Positions 32,452 through 42,305 of a stretch of 64,000 nt of DNA are shown one piece after another (position 1 is the first letter of the stretch; each line of letters begins with the position of its first letter). The stretch comes from GWE2-42-39 sp963668595. Lineage in GTDB: Bacteria; Bacteroidota; Bacteroidia; Bacteroidales; Prolixibacteraceae. The stretch covers positions 2,170,001 to 2,234,000 of the forward strand of contig OY764876.1 in NCBI GenBank assembly GCA_963668595.1, written 5' to 3'. A program made the position numbers and the translations under genes. Under the pieces are notes generated by a model. The model was not told where the DNA came from. It worked only from the letters and a program-made list of their open reading frames with translations, and ran no database searches.

Positions 32452-34800
32452 TTAACGAACAATTTTCAATTTAGCAAAACGAAGTAACAACTGTTTTTGC
32501 CCAATATTAGGAAAGAAAACCGTCGCTTTAACATTGGGTACCTGACCTTCAACCTGCAATACTTTTCCTTTTCCGAAACGCTGGTGTTCCACCGTCATAC
32601 CGGCCTGAATTTCGGAAGAAGGACTTCCATCAAACTCGCTTTGCTCTTTTTTCACCTCGCGCAAACGCTGCAACTTATTCGACATGTCGGCCGTGCTTCG
32701 CAGTGGATTTCGGCTTATTCCCTGTGCAGGCGACGACGATGGTCGGGCCATACTACTCGCTGGTCGGGAAGGCTCCGAATCGAAAAGCGACAATTCGCGT
32801 TCTACCGGCTGATCGAGATAAGTTGAATCGATTTCTGCAATAAACCGGCTGGGATTACAAAATTCAAGTTTTCCCCATTTGTAACGCTGACGGGCATAAC
32901 TCAGAAATGCATTGTTCTCGGCCCGGGTAACAGCAACATAAAACAACCGACGTTCTTCCTCAAACTCTTCAGCCGTGCGGTTACCATTCTGGTTGCTCGG
33001 GAACAGATTTTCTTCCAACCCAACAATAAACACATTTTTAAATTCCAGTCCCTTAGCCATGTGCACAGTCATCATCGACACTTTGTCGCGGTCTTCCGGT
33101 TTCTCTGAATCCTGATCGGTCAACAGAGCCACATCTTCCATATAATTCTGCAAGTGCAAAGGCCGTCCTTCCTCGCGGGCCGAAATAGTAAACTCCTGAA
33201 TACCGTTCAATAATTCCTGAATATTTTCAAAACGACTCAATCCTTCGGGAGTCTGGTCTTTGTACAAATCTTTCAGAAATCCGGTTTGTGTGGCAATATG
33301 AGAGGCCATTTCAAACGCATCGGCAGTCGTCAGTTTTTCCCGGAATGTATCAATCATTGCCGTAAATTCTTCGAGCTTGGCAAGCGTTCCGCGATTGAGT
33401 TGTGCCGGATTTTCGTCTTTTTTAGCTGTCAGTACATCGGCAATACAAATTTCGTATTGCGAGGCAGCCTGCTCCAGCTTATTGATGGTTGTATCGCCAA
33501 TTCCTCGTGCCGGATAATTGACAATACGTTTGAATGCTTCGTTATCTTTCGGATTGATGACAAAACGGAAATAAGCCAGCAAATCCTTGATTTCCTTGCG
33601 CTGATAAAACGACAAACCACCAAAAATTTTATACGGAATATTGCGTTTACGCAAAGCCTCCTCGAAAATACGCGACTGTGCGTTCGTTCGGTACAAAATG
33701 GCAAAGTCTTCGAATTTGCAATGAGTTCGCATGCGCAGGTCGCCAATTTGCCCGGCAACCAGAAAACCTTCTTCGTTATCAGTCAGGGCACTGGTTACTT
33801 TTATCAGTTCTCCTTTTTCTTTTTCAGAAAACACATTCTTCGGAATTTGCCGTTTGTTACGCGCAATAATACTGTTTGCTGCATTCACAATTGTTTGCGT
33901 TGAACGATAATTCTGTTCAAGCTTAAATATCTGGTGATTGGGATAATCTTTCTGAAAATTCAATATATTTTCGATACGCGCACCACGGAACGAATAAATA
34001 CTTTGCGCATCGTCGCCCACCACGCAAATATTACCATGCTTTTCAGCCAGTCGTTTAATAATTAAATACTGAGCATGATTGGTGTCCTGATACTCGTCAA
34101 CCAACAAATAATCGAACTGTTGCTGATATTTTTCCAGCACTTTCGGATTATCACGAAAAAGCACATTGGTTTTCAGCAATAAATCGTCAAAATCCATTGC
34201 ACCGGCAAGGAAACAACGTTTGGCATATTCTTTATAAATAGCCGAAATATAAGGCATCCGAATGCTTTGATCGTACTCGTACAACTCCGGCATGTTTCCA
34301 TATACCGCCGGAGTAATCAGGTTATTTTTTGCTGACGAAATACGCGAAGCAACCACATTGGGTTTGTAGGTTTTATCGTCCAGCTTCATGTCCTTGATAA
34401 TCGTTTTTATCAGGTTCTTCGAATCGGCTGAATCGTAAATGGTAAAATCCGACGGGTAACCGATTGTTTCGGCTTCGGCGCGCAAAATACGTGCAAAAAT
34501 GGAGTGAAAAGTTCCCATCCAGAGGTAGCGGGCCACATTGGGGCCAACAATCGCTGCAATACGTTCTTTCATTTCGCGGGCAGCCTTATTGGTAAACGTA
34601 AGCGCCAGCACCGACCAGGGCTTGGCTCCCATTTTCAGCAAGTGGGCAATTCGAAAAGTCAATACCCTTGTTTTTCCGGAACCAGCTCCGGCAATCACCA
34701 ACGAAGGGCCATCGTAATTTTCAACGGCAGCTCGTTGTACTCCATTTAATTGATTTAAATAATCGTGCACGTGTGATAAAATTTTCTGAAATCGCTTCAA
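32452..34800 (-). CDS. UvrD/PcrA-type superfamily 1A DNA helicase
   Basis: A 782-residue 3'-5' DNA helicase acting in repair and replication restart. All SF1A motifs are visible: LNGVQRAAV (Q motif), Walker A AGAGSGKTRVLTFR, TFTNKAAREMKER, Walker B VDEYQDTNHAQ, GDDAQSIYSFRGA, LEQNYRST, MTVHMAKGLEFKNVF and LFYVAVTRAENN. The C-terminal 70 residues form the Tudor-like RNA polymerase-binding region ending GMTVEHQRFGKGKVL, typical of PcrA. The annotated start at 34800 adds about ten residues before HDYLNQLN; a GTG nearer the domain is possible. About 260 bp without a gene follow it. Confidence 0.95.
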   Translation of the reverse strand: MKRFQKILSHVHDYLNQLNGVQRAAVENYDGPSLVIAGAGSGKTRVLTFRIAHLLKMGAKPWSVLALTFTNKAAREMKERIAAIVGPNVARYLWMGTFHSIFARILRAEAETIGYPSDFTIYDSADSKNLIKTIIKDMKLDDKTYKPNVVASRISSAKNNLITPAVYGNMPELYEYDQSIRMPYISAIYKEYAKRCFLAGAMDFDDLLLKTNVLFRDNPKVLEKYQQQFDYLLVDEYQDTNHAQYLIIKRLAEKHGNICVVGDDAQSIYSFRGARIENILNFQKDYPNHQIFKLEQNYRSTQTIVNAANSIIARNKRQIPKNVFSEKEKGELIKVTSALTDNEEGFLVAGQIGDLRMRTHCKFEDFAILYRTNAQSRIFEEALRKRNIPYKIFGGLSFYQRKEIKDLLAYFRFVINPKDNEAFKRIVNYPARGIGDTTINKLEQAASQYEICIADVLTAKKDENPAQLNRGTLAKLEEFTAMIDTFREKLTTADAFEMASHIATQTGFLKDLYKDQTPEGLSRFENIQELLNGIQEFTISAREEGRPLHLQNYMEDVALLTDQDSEKPEDRDKVSMMTVHMAKGLEFKNVFIVGLEENLFPSNQNGNRTAEEFEEERRLFYVAVTRAENNAFLSYARQRYKWGKLEFCNPSRFIAEIDSTYLDQPVERELSLFDSEPSRPASSMARPSSSPAQGISRNPLRSTADMSNKLQRLREVKKEQSEFDGSPSSEIQAGMTVEHQRFGKGKVLQVEGQVPNVKATVFFPNIGQKQLLLRFAKLKIVR

Positions 34801-35009
34801 AAGTAAAACATGTTTTCGAGTATCTCCGAATTCGCCTCGATGGATTTATCAACATGCACGCATTGTGATCTGCCAACAGTGATTCAATAAACTGGATTAC
34901 AACACATTCAACATTGAATAAAAGAAAAAATAGAGGAGGCACAAAAGATAAATCGATTTTTAGCGTTAATATTGTGAACCAAAAAAATTTCAGCAATAAA
35001 AAACAGACC

Positions 35010-36335
35010 ATGAGAATGGACAGAATATTCAAAAGCAAGTATTTTTTTACCTGTAAAATCGTTGCATTACTAATTGTATTTAGTGTTTCCGGCTTGTCGG
35101 TACAGGCACAAATTTCAGCCAATGCTGATGCTGTAACTGCAACCCAATATTCCGGTTCAGTACAAGACCAGATTTTTATTTTCTGCGGAAATAAAGGCGA
35201 GACAAAAGCCAAACTTCAGGCTAGTACCGCTCTCACCGGAACCATCAATTACGAATGGCAAAAATACAATACCACAAGCGGCTCGTTCGAATTCTATCTG
35301 AGTCAAAACGACGGAGGAAGCAGTCATTCAATCAGTTCACTCGAAGATGGTGCCTACCGTGTAAAAATCAGTAATGGTACCGAAACTGAAACTTATACCG
35401 CCTGGGTATTCAATAATTATTATGAAGTAACAGCAACAATTACCGAATCGAACTGCGAATATTTTCAGTTGGAAGGAACTTTTGAGTCGCCTGTTTTTAA
35501 TTATTTTGACCTGAATACAGGTCAGGCGCTTTCAGTAAACAAAGAGATTGAAATAGAATGGAAGCAAGGAAATTCATCGGTCAGCAAAATTCTTTCGCCA
35601 CGTATGTACGATCCTCCAACAAAAGATACCCGCTACACACTCAATGTTTTTGATAAGCTAAATTGTGGCGAAAAAGTGGATGTGGACTACACATCTATCG
35701 TTACCAAAGCAGATTTTTCGATCTCAAAAGAATCGGGAGAAGCCCCTCTGGATGTTTCGTTCACCAACGAATCGGAAAATGGCACACCCGGAAAATACGA
35801 ATGGTTCTTTTTTAAAGAAGCCAACATTATAAAAGAAGAAGCTCTCAAAAACCAGGGCAAAGTGGACAGTATCGACTTTATTGCCTACAACGACGAGCTC
35901 ACTTATACTTACGAAAAATCGGGAACCTACATGGTAAAACTGGTTGCCAAGCATATTTCGGAACTTCATACTTGTACCGATACCGTTTATCTTCCTGACC
36001 CAATCGAAGTTGATACGTCGTTTGTGAAAGCGCCTAACTTTTTCACGCCTAATGGCGATGGATCCAATGACCAGTTTATTGTCAAGTTTTGGTCGGTAAA
36101 AAGCATTAAAATTACCATTTTCAATCGCTGGGGAAAACGAATACACCAATGGGAAAGTTCGAATGTAGAAGGCTTCGAGAATACCGTAAATACAATTACC
36201 GAATCGGTTTGGGACGGACGTATCGGCAACCAAATGGCCAATCCGGGTGTTTATTATTACGTAGTAGAAGCCCGGGGGCGCGACGACAAGAAGCGATGGT
36301 CCCATGGATTTGTCCATCTATTCCGCGACAAATAG
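35010..36335 (+). CDS. T9SS type B sorting-domain protein with PKD-like domain
   Basis: A 441-residue exported protein. After the ATG at 35010 comes a signal peptide ending near SGLSVQAQ. The middle holds beta-rich Ig/SprB-like segments, then a PKD-like domain (about 275-360) with APLDVSFTNESENGTPGKYEW. The last 90 residues are the gliding-motility-associated C-terminal domain: FFTPNGDGSNDQFIVKF, FNRWGKRIHQWE, WDGRIG and NPGVYYYVVEARGRDDK. This directs export through the type IX secretion system. The frame opens at 34914, but the extra 32 residues are basic and unlike a signal. The surface role is unknown. Confidence 0.9.
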   Translation: MRMDRIFKSKYFFTCKIVALLIVFSVSGLSVQAQISANADAVTATQYSGSVQDQIFIFCGNKGETKAKLQASTALTGTINYEWQKYNTTSGSFEFYLSQNDGGSSHSISSLEDGAYRVKISNGTETETYTAWVFNNYYEVTATITESNCEYFQLEGTFESPVFNYFDLNTGQALSVNKEIEIEWKQGNSSVSKILSPRMYDPPTKDTRYTLNVFDKLNCGEKVDVDYTSIVTKADFSISKESGEAPLDVSFTNESENGTPGKYEWFFFKEANIIKEEALKNQGKVDSIDFIAYNDELTYTYEKSGTYMVKLVAKHISELHTCTDTVYLPDPIEVDTSFVKAPNFFTPNGDGSNDQFIVKFWSVKSIKITIFNRWGKRIHQWESSNVEGFENTVNTITESVWDGRIGNQMANPGVYYYVVEARGRDDKKRWSHGFVHLFRDK

Positions 36336-36417
36336 CCACACAAACGTCTATTTTATTTGCCTTTCTTCCCCGGTTTCTGAAAATATTTGTACTTTAACGA
36401 AACCAAACATTTGAACG

Positions 36418-38400
36418 ATGGAAGTAAACATCCTCCATGATCTGGTTATTTTATTTGCCTTATCAACACTGGTGAACCTAATATTCACCCGTTTAAAAAT
36501 ACCCACTGCGGTTGGTTATCTGGTTACCGGAATCATTGCAGGACCACACCTGCTTGGGCTAATCAACAACCAGCACAATATCGAATTGCTTGCTGAAATT
36601 GGCGTCATCCTGCTTCTTTTCACCATTGGAATGGAATTTTCGTTGAAACATCTTTTGCGCATCCGACGAATTGTGTTTTTCGGAGGTTTCCTCCAGGTTT
36701 TTCTCACCGCAATTACCTTTTTGCTTGTCTCCAAATTTTACGATCTGAACTGGCAAAGCGGCTTGTTCATTGGTTTTCTGGCAGCATTAAGCAGTTCGGC
36801 ACTTGTGCTAAAGTTGTTACAAGAGCGCTCCGAACTAACCTCCAATTACGGACGGACAGTTTTGGGCATTCTCATCTTTCAGGATTTACTATTGGTACCA
36901 TTATTGCTTTTCGCCAACCTGCTCGGAAAAGAATCAATTGATATTACCAGCGAAATTCTGCTTCTGGGTGTAAAGACCATTTTTATCATCGGACTGGTTT
37001 ATGCCGGGAATAAATGGTTGCTTCCCCGATTGCTACACCAAATTGCAGCAAAAAAGAACGAAGAACTATTTATGATGAGCATCTTTTTAATTTGTATTGC
37101 CGTTGCGATGCTCACCGCTGAATTGGGAATGTCTCTTGCTTTTGGCGCTTTCCTTGCCGGCCTGATGATTTCCGAATCGGAATACAGCCACAACGCGTTT
37201 GCCAACCTTGTTCCGTTTAAAGATGTTTTTACCAGCTTTTTCTTCGTTTCAATCGGTATGTTGCTCGACGTATCGTTTGTGATCGAACATCATCAGGTGG
37301 TTCTGCTGAGTGTGCTGCTTGTTCTTTTCCTGAAATCAATTATTGCAGGGGGAACCGGATTTTTGCTCGGACACACTTTCCGGGGAACGGTAATTGTAGG
37401 ACTGGCACTGAGCCAGGTGGGCGAATTTTCGTTCATCCTTGCAAAAATAGGACTCGATCGCGCTATTCTCTCTAATTATTTCTACCAGCTATTTCTGGCA
37501 GTCGCCGTTATCAGTATGGCTATCACGCCATTCTTGATGCAGGTTTCCATTCCGCTTGCCAATTTATTGCTAAAACTTCCTCTGCCCGATTTTCTGGTTA
37601 AAGGGCTTTTCCCTCTGGCAGAAATGGAAATCCCGGAATACACCAACCACTTGGTAATTATAGGCAAAGATGCCAGTGCCGTCAAATTATCGAAGATGGC
37701 ACAACTCAACGATATTCAGCACATTTCCATTATTTTCGATCCGTTGCTTGCCAAAGATAAAATGCAGGAAGGCGACACTGTTGTGTATGGAGATGCCGTA
37801 AACAGTCCGATATTGCACAAAGCCCACGTAGATACCGCTGATATTGTTGTGGTTTCGGTCGGAAGCATCATCCCGTCCCTTTCAATTGTCGAAAAAGTTC
37901 GGCAGATGAACAAACAGGCGTACATTATTGTCAGGGTAAAGCATATTCAGAATGTAGAAGAATTTTACCACATCGGAGCCGATCAGGTTTTGCCGGAGAA
38001 ACTGGAAATAGCTATTGACCTGTTCAGCCGCATACTAACCCGAAAACTCTATCCTCAACGTGAGGTCAACCGGTTAGTTACACACATACGAAGCATGAGT
38101 CTGGGCGATTTCGTGCAGAAAGACATTATCAACCGGCCTTCGCCCTGGGACGAATTTCCGAACATGCAAATTACCGCATTGAAAATTGATGCACTGTCGG
38201 TAGCAGAAGGCAAATCGATTGCCGAAACAGACCTGCGCAGAACCACCGGTGTTACTCTGCTCGCCATTAAACGAGGAAGCGAGGTTATCGAACACCCATC
38301 GCCCGATCTGGTATTTTGTACCAAAGATATTGCATACGTTTTGGGAAATCCGGAGCAAATTAATGCTGCACTGGAACTTTTTGCTGCCGAAAAAGACTGA
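36418..38400 (+). CDS. CPA2 monovalent cation:proton antiporter with TrkA domains
   Basis: A 660-residue KefB/YbaL-type antiporter. The N-terminal Na+/H+ exchanger domain (about 1-385) has 12-13 helices with GYLVTGIIAGPHLLGL, GVILLLFTIGMEFSLKHLL and the helix-6 region LGILIFQDLLLVPLL. It is followed by a RCK/TrkA_N nucleotide-binding domain (about 415-530, HLVIIGKDASAVKL) and a TrkA_C domain (about 570-655). It probably exchanges K+ or Na+ for H+ under ligand control. It is a single-gene unit. Confidence 0.93.
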   Translation: MEVNILHDLVILFALSTLVNLIFTRLKIPTAVGYLVTGIIAGPHLLGLINNQHNIELLAEIGVILLLFTIGMEFSLKHLLRIRRIVFFGGFLQVFLTAITFLLVSKFYDLNWQSGLFIGFLAALSSSALVLKLLQERSELTSNYGRTVLGILIFQDLLLVPLLLFANLLGKESIDITSEILLLGVKTIFIIGLVYAGNKWLLPRLLHQIAAKKNEELFMMSIFLICIAVAMLTAELGMSLAFGAFLAGLMISESEYSHNAFANLVPFKDVFTSFFFVSIGMLLDVSFVIEHHQVVLLSVLLVLFLKSIIAGGTGFLLGHTFRGTVIVGLALSQVGEFSFILAKIGLDRAILSNYFYQLFLAVAVISMAITPFLMQVSIPLANLLLKLPLPDFLVKGLFPLAEMEIPEYTNHLVIIGKDASAVKLSKMAQLNDIQHISIIFDPLLAKDKMQEGDTVVYGDAVNSPILHKAHVDTADIVVVSVGSIIPSLSIVEKVRQMNKQAYIIVRVKHIQNVEEFYHIGADQVLPEKLEIAIDLFSRILTRKLYPQREVNRLVTHIRSMSLGDFVQKDIINRPSPWDEFPNMQITALKIDALSVAEGKSIAETDLRRTTGVTLLAIKRGSEVIEHPSPDLVFCTKDIAYVLGNPEQINAALELFAAEKD

Positions 38401-38559
38401 TTTTTAATGCCCGCACAACAGTTATTTATCTCTTTTGCATCTCTAGTATGTTAATTTTCTGTGCATCTCTTAAGTTTTCAAGAACTTCAAGCTGAAATAA
38501 TTGTTTGATGGGTGGGGCTATGTATTTTAGATTATCTTTGCGCCTCCTTAAAATGACGT
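38401..38559 (+). promoter_or_regulatory. typA upstream region with a -7 box
   Basis: TATCTTTG at 38533-38540 matches TAnnTTTG and lies 20 bp before typA. The nearest TTTG (38504-38507) is 25 bases away, longer than the usual 19-21, so the -33 element is uncertain. Confidence 0.45.
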
Positions 38560-40365
38560 ATGCAAAAGATTAGAAACATTGCTATTATCGCCCACGTTGA
38601 CCACGGCAAAACTACGCTGGTGGACAAAATGATATATTACTGTAATATCATTAAAGAGCACGAAAAAAGACAAGAATTAATTCTCGACAGCAACGACCTG
38701 GAACGTGAGCGTGGAATCACGATTCTGGCAAAAAACGTTTCGGTAACGTATAAAGATGTCAAGATAAATATCATCGACACTCCTGGACACGCCGACTTTG
38801 GTGGCGAAGTAGAACGTGTACTGAACATGGCCGACGGCGTATTGCTGCTGGCCGATGCTTTTGAGGGAACTATGCCTCAAACCCGTTTTGTATTGTCGAA
38901 AGCCCTTGCATTGGGACTAAAACCTATTGTTGTAATTAACAAAGTTGACAAACCGAACTGCCGCCCTGAAGAGGTGCACGAACAGGTTTTCGACCTCATG
39001 TTTAGTTTGGATGCAACTGAAGAACAGCTTGATTTTCCTACCATTTACGGTTCGGCAAAAGAAGGCTGGATGACCAAAAACCTGAGTACTCCATCGGACT
39101 CAATTACTCCTCTTTTGGATGCAATTCTGGAATATATTCCTGAACCAAAACCAAATCCGGGAACTCCGCAAATGCTGATTACATCGCTCGACTACTCGTC
39201 GTACGTAGGACGAATTGCAATCGGTCGTATTCATCGCGGCGAACTAAAAGAAGGCATGAATGTGTCGTTGGCTAAACGCGATGGATCGGTTAAACGTTCG
39301 CGCATAAAAGAACTACATACATTTACAGGTTTGGGTCGCCAAAAAGTTGAAAGAATGCAGTCTGGCGACATCTGTGCACTGGTAGGCATCGAAGATTTCG
39401 ACATCGGTGATTCGATTTGCGATTACGACAATCCGGAACCTCTTGATCCGATTGCTGTTGATGAGCCAACCATGAGTATGTTGTTCACCATCAATAACTC
39501 GCCATTCTTCGGTAAAGAAGGTAAATTTGTGACCTCGCGCCACATTTACGACCGTCTTCAGAAAGAATTAGAGAAAAACCTGGCTTTACGTGTAATCCCG
39601 ACCGAATCGGCCGACGCATGGAACGTTTACGGACGTGGAGTGCTTCACCTTTCAGTACTGATTGAAACAATGCGTCGCGAAGGATACGAGATGCAAGTAG
39701 GCCAGCCACAAGTGCTTTACAAAAATATTGGCGGCGAAAAATGCGAGCCAATCGAGGAAATGCACGTCGATGTTCCTGACGAATACTCAGGCAAGGTGGT
39801 TGAAATGGTGACCATCCGCAAAGGTGAAATGCAAAATATGGAACGCAAAGGCGACCGCATTCATCTTGAATTTTTGATTCCTTCGCGCGGAATTATTGGT
39901 TTGCGTACCAACATGCTTACCGCTACTGCAGGCGAAGCTGTAATGACACACCGTTTCATCGAATACCAACCGGTAAAAGGCAAAATTGAAGGCCGTCAAA
40001 ACGGTTCACTCATTGCCAAAGAAACCGGAACTTCCTTTGCATACGCACTGAACAAACTTCAGGACCGTGGTCGCTTTTTTATTGAACCGGGAACCGAAGT
40101 ATATGAAGGAATGGTAATTGGCGAAAACACCCGTGCCGATGATTTGACTGTAAACATTACCCAGTCGAAGAAATTGACCAACATGCGCGCATCGGGTTCT
40201 GACGACAAAGTAAGACTTGCTCCTCCTATTGTTTTCAGTTTGGAAGAGTCGCTCGAATACATTGGTTCCGACGAATATCTGGAAGTAACTCCGGAATCGC
40301 TGCGAATGAGAAAAATTTTACTACGCGAAGCGGAACGTAAACGCGGAGAAAAAATAAACTACTAA
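38560..40365 (+). CDS. typA: Ribosome-associated GTPase TypA/BipA
   Basis: A 601-residue translational GTPase related to EF-G, involved in 50S assembly and stress adaptation. G motifs are AHVDHGKTTLVDKM (G1), ERERGITILAKN (G2), IDTPGHADFGGEVER (G3), VINKVDKP (G4) and GSAKEG (G5). EF-G domains II, III and V follow, then the BipA-specific C-terminal domain (about 480-601) with RAGSGDDKVRL-like RASGSDDKVRLAPP. Length and motifs are standard. It is a single-gene unit ended by a hairpin terminator. Confidence 0.97.
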   Translation: MQKIRNIAIIAHVDHGKTTLVDKMIYYCNIIKEHEKRQELILDSNDLERERGITILAKNVSVTYKDVKINIIDTPGHADFGGEVERVLNMADGVLLLADAFEGTMPQTRFVLSKALALGLKPIVVINKVDKPNCRPEEVHEQVFDLMFSLDATEEQLDFPTIYGSAKEGWMTKNLSTPSDSITPLLDAILEYIPEPKPNPGTPQMLITSLDYSSYVGRIAIGRIHRGELKEGMNVSLAKRDGSVKRSRIKELHTFTGLGRQKVERMQSGDICALVGIEDFDIGDSICDYDNPEPLDPIAVDEPTMSMLFTINNSPFFGKEGKFVTSRHIYDRLQKELEKNLALRVIPTESADAWNVYGRGVLHLSVLIETMRREGYEMQVGQPQVLYKNIGGEKCEPIEEMHVDVPDEYSGKVVEMVTIRKGEMQNMERKGDRIHLEFLIPSRGIIGLRTNMLTATAGEAVMTHRFIEYQPVKGKIEGRQNGSLIAKETGTSFAYALNKLQDRGRFFIEPGTEVYEGMVIGENTRADDLTVNITQSKKLTNMRASGSDDKVRLAPPIVFSLEESLEYIGSDEYLEVTPESLRMRKILLREAERKRGEKINY

Positions 40366-40390
40366 TCCGAAAATTTTTCGGTTTTTTCAG

Positions 40391-40436
40391 AAAAACGAAC
40401 AGACTGTCTCAACAAAAACAGTTTCTGTTCGTTTTT
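40391..40436 (+). terminator. Rho-independent terminator after typA
   Basis: The arms AAAAACGAACAGA and TCTGTTCGTTTTT are extended by CTGT/ACAG around an A-rich loop and followed by Ts. Confidence 0.85.
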
Positions 40437-40456
40437 TTGTTAAAATTCCGACTACT

Positions 40457-40888
40457 ATGAATTTCGAAATTAGTCCGACCCGTTATGGAGTACGCGAACG
40501 GGTACAGCTTCCCGATCCGGCAATTCTTCAAATTTTAAAAGAAGAAGGCATTCGCCAGTTGATCAGCGATCATTACGATTTGCTGGCAAAAAGTGAAATT
40601 CGCGATTTGTTCCCGGCAAACCCAATTGCACTGGAAAAGGCCAAAGAAAATTCGGCCGACTTTTTTATTCAGGTAATGGGAGGCCCCGATTATTTCAATC
40701 GCCATCGCGGACAACCGCGCCTAGTACAACGACATGCCCGTTTCACAATTACCGCTCAAGCCCGCGAGGTTTGGCTCGACTGCTACCGGCAGCTTATTCC
40801 GCAACTACCTCTCCCCAACGAACTGAAACAATCGTTCTGGAATTACCTCAACGTTTTTTCAAACTGGATGGTGAATAGTACCCAATAA
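40457..40888 (+). CDS. Truncated haemoglobin (group II-like globin)
   Basis: A 143-residue globin. The 2-on-2 fold is suggested by DHYDLLAKSEIRDLFP, the FFIQVMGGPDYFNRHRG block and QRHARFTIT, whose histidine is the proximal haem ligand. The tryptophan in REVWLDCYRQL matches the G8 Trp characteristic of group II. Such proteins bind O2 and NO and are linked to redox or nitrosative stress protection; the ligand here is not known. It starts about 20 bp after the typA terminator, so it may have its own promoter within the short gap. Confidence 0.87.
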   Translation: MNFEISPTRYGVRERVQLPDPAILQILKEEGIRQLISDHYDLLAKSEIRDLFPANPIALEKAKENSADFFIQVMGGPDYFNRHRGQPRLVQRHARFTITAQAREVWLDCYRQLIPQLPLPNELKQSFWNYLNVFSNWMVNSTQ

Positions 40889-40964
40889 CCATCCATTCCG
40901 GGAAAATATTTTCTCTGATCGAAAATGCATCCTTGCATTCTTTTTTTTGCAAGAACACAAACTT

Positions 40965-40972
40965 TATTTTTG
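40965..40972 (+). promoter_or_regulatory. -7 box upstream of the YbaK gene
   Basis: TATTTTTG matches TAnnTTTG and lies 17 bp before ATG 40989. It sits inside the longer open frame, which supports the downstream ATG as the real start. Confidence 0.5.
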
Positions 40973-40988
40973 CAGAAAATTATTATTC

Positions 40989-41462
40989 ATGTCGAAAAAG
41001 ACGAATGCTGTCAGAATATTGGATAGCCAGAATATTTCGTACGAGCTAATCGAATACGAAGTAGATGAAAACGATTTAAGCGCTGCAACACTTGCCGAAA
41101 AACTGGGACAAGACCCTGCGCAGGTATTCAAAACACTGGTAATGCGAGGCAACTCAACCGGCATTTTTGTTGCCGTAATTCCGGGCAACGAGGAGGTTAG
41201 TTTGAAAAAAGCCGCCAAAGTTTCGGGAAACAAAAGCGCAGAAATGGTTGCCATGAAAGAGTTGCTCCCTCTGACAGGCTACATCCGTGGAGGCTGCTCG
41301 CCTCTGGGAATGAAAACAAACTTTCCGGTTTACATTGACGAAAGCTGTATTCTGTACGATCACATCATGATCAGCGCCGGGAAACGCGGCATGCAAATAA
41401 AACTCAATCCGCTCGAACTGGTTAATTACATTCAGGCAAATATGTACGACCTGACCGAATAA
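40989..41462 (+). CDS. ybaK: Cys-tRNA(Pro) deacylase YbaK/EbsC
   Basis: A 157-residue trans-editing enzyme that hydrolyses Cys-tRNA(Pro) mischarged by prolyl-tRNA synthetase. The YbaK fold is marked by KKTNAVRILDSQNISYELIEY, QVFKTLVMRGN with the essential lysine, KKAAKVSGNKSAEMV and the GYIRGGCSPLGMK loop. The frame is open from 40947, but ATG 40989 fits the family start and a -7 box lies just before it. It is the last core gene before the accessory region. Confidence 0.92.
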   Translation: MSKKTNAVRILDSQNISYELIEYEVDENDLSAATLAEKLGQDPAQVFKTLVMRGNSTGIFVAVIPGNEEVSLKKAAKVSGNKSAEMVAMKELLPLTGYIRGGCSPLGMKTNFPVYIDESCILYDHIMISAGKRGMQIKLNPLELVNYIQANMYDLTE

Positions 41463-41553
41463 AAAAGGGAAAACAGCAAAATTACAGTGCGATTTGCAAT
41501 GGCTAAGCATCAGGAATATTAGGTTCAACCAAACGTTTGACACTGTCTCACTA

Positions 41554-42060
41554 TCATTTACTGATTGTCTTTATCAGCTTATTATTTTCAAAAAAATCAA
41601 TGGTCAAATAATCCTTTTTATTTGTAAGAACAACGAAAGTCGGTTGTTCAAATGTGTTGCATACAATTTTATTTGCTATATCTCCGAAATTCACATCCAG
41701 CGTATAAAATACCTGTATCCTATCACCCGAAAAAAGCAATGTATCCATACTCATCCGGGCACTGCACACGTTATTGTATTGTTTCACCACTGCAATGGCA
41801 ATGTTATCATTAAAATCAGCGTCTGCTATTAGCTTGGGATTCTGAACATACTCCTTCTGCTTTAAAATTGAGTTGAGTGTATTGATATTGTCAATAACCA
41901 AATAAGCGGCCCCATCTTCAACCTGATAGGTATCTGAAACAGTAAGATCACCAAACTCCTGGTAATGCGGAATCGTATCGGAATCCGACTGTTTTTGACA
42001 GCTTATTGCAAACAATGCGACAACAAAAAAAACTGCTTTTGTAAAAATTCTCCACCTCAT
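41554..42060 (-). CDS. Putative lipoprotein, hypothetical
   Basis: A 168-residue protein with a lipoprotein signal peptide whose lipobox is ALFAISC (cysteine about residue 21), followed by QKQSDSD, a flexible acidic spacer. The rest is beta-rich with no recognised domain, including a stretch AIAVVKQYNNVCSARM. It would be anchored in the outer or inner membrane facing the periplasm. No neighbour suggests a role: it converges with ybaK and begins the accessory minus-strand cluster. Confidence 0.7.
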   Translation of the reverse strand: MRWRIFTKAVFFVVALFAISCQKQSDSDTIPHYQEFGDLTVSDTYQVEDGAAYLVIDNINTLNSILKQKEYVQNPKLIADADFNDNIAIAVVKQYNNVCSARMSMDTLLFSGDRIQVFYTLDVNFGDIANKIVCNTFEQPTFVVLTNKKDYLTIDFFENNKLIKTISK

Positions 42061-42228
42061 AAAAATTCATTTTTAAGTGTAAAAAAACATGCTAGTGCAA
42101 TCAATAGAAAACTATATTATAATGTGACTTTTCCATAAAATTTGTTCTTCAATTTGCGAGGAGCAGCGATAACACACACCATTGCACCCGCAATACAATT
42201 TACAAATTATTGTGTGGCCCTATTTTAT
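42061..42228. other. Intergenic segment without recognisable features
   Basis: About 170 bp of AT-rich sequence between the lipoprotein gene and the next minus-strand gene. It should contain the lipoprotein promoter. I see no strong hairpin or repeat in it. Confidence 0.4.
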
Positions 42229-42305
42229 TCATATCAAAGTCATACGGATGTTTCCACAATTTTGTCAATCTTCATTTTTATAACTGCGTATCCAATCGAA
42301 TATGC
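42229..42305. repeat. 77-bp direct repeat, copy 1 (3' end of the 152-aa gene)
   Basis: This segment is identical over 77 bases to 42955-43031. It covers the last 22 codons of the gene at 42240-42698 plus 11 bases beyond its stop, so the second copy is a duplicated gene end. Confidence 0.95.

Noticed and set aside
33286..33903. A 205-codon open frame antisense to the UvrD/PcrA helicase
   Set aside because: All helicase motifs are intact on the minus strand, and the antisense product is not protein-like.
35724..36317. A 197-codon open frame antisense to the T9SS sorting domain
   Set aside because: The sense strand carries a clear type B sorting domain; the antisense frame is a shadow.
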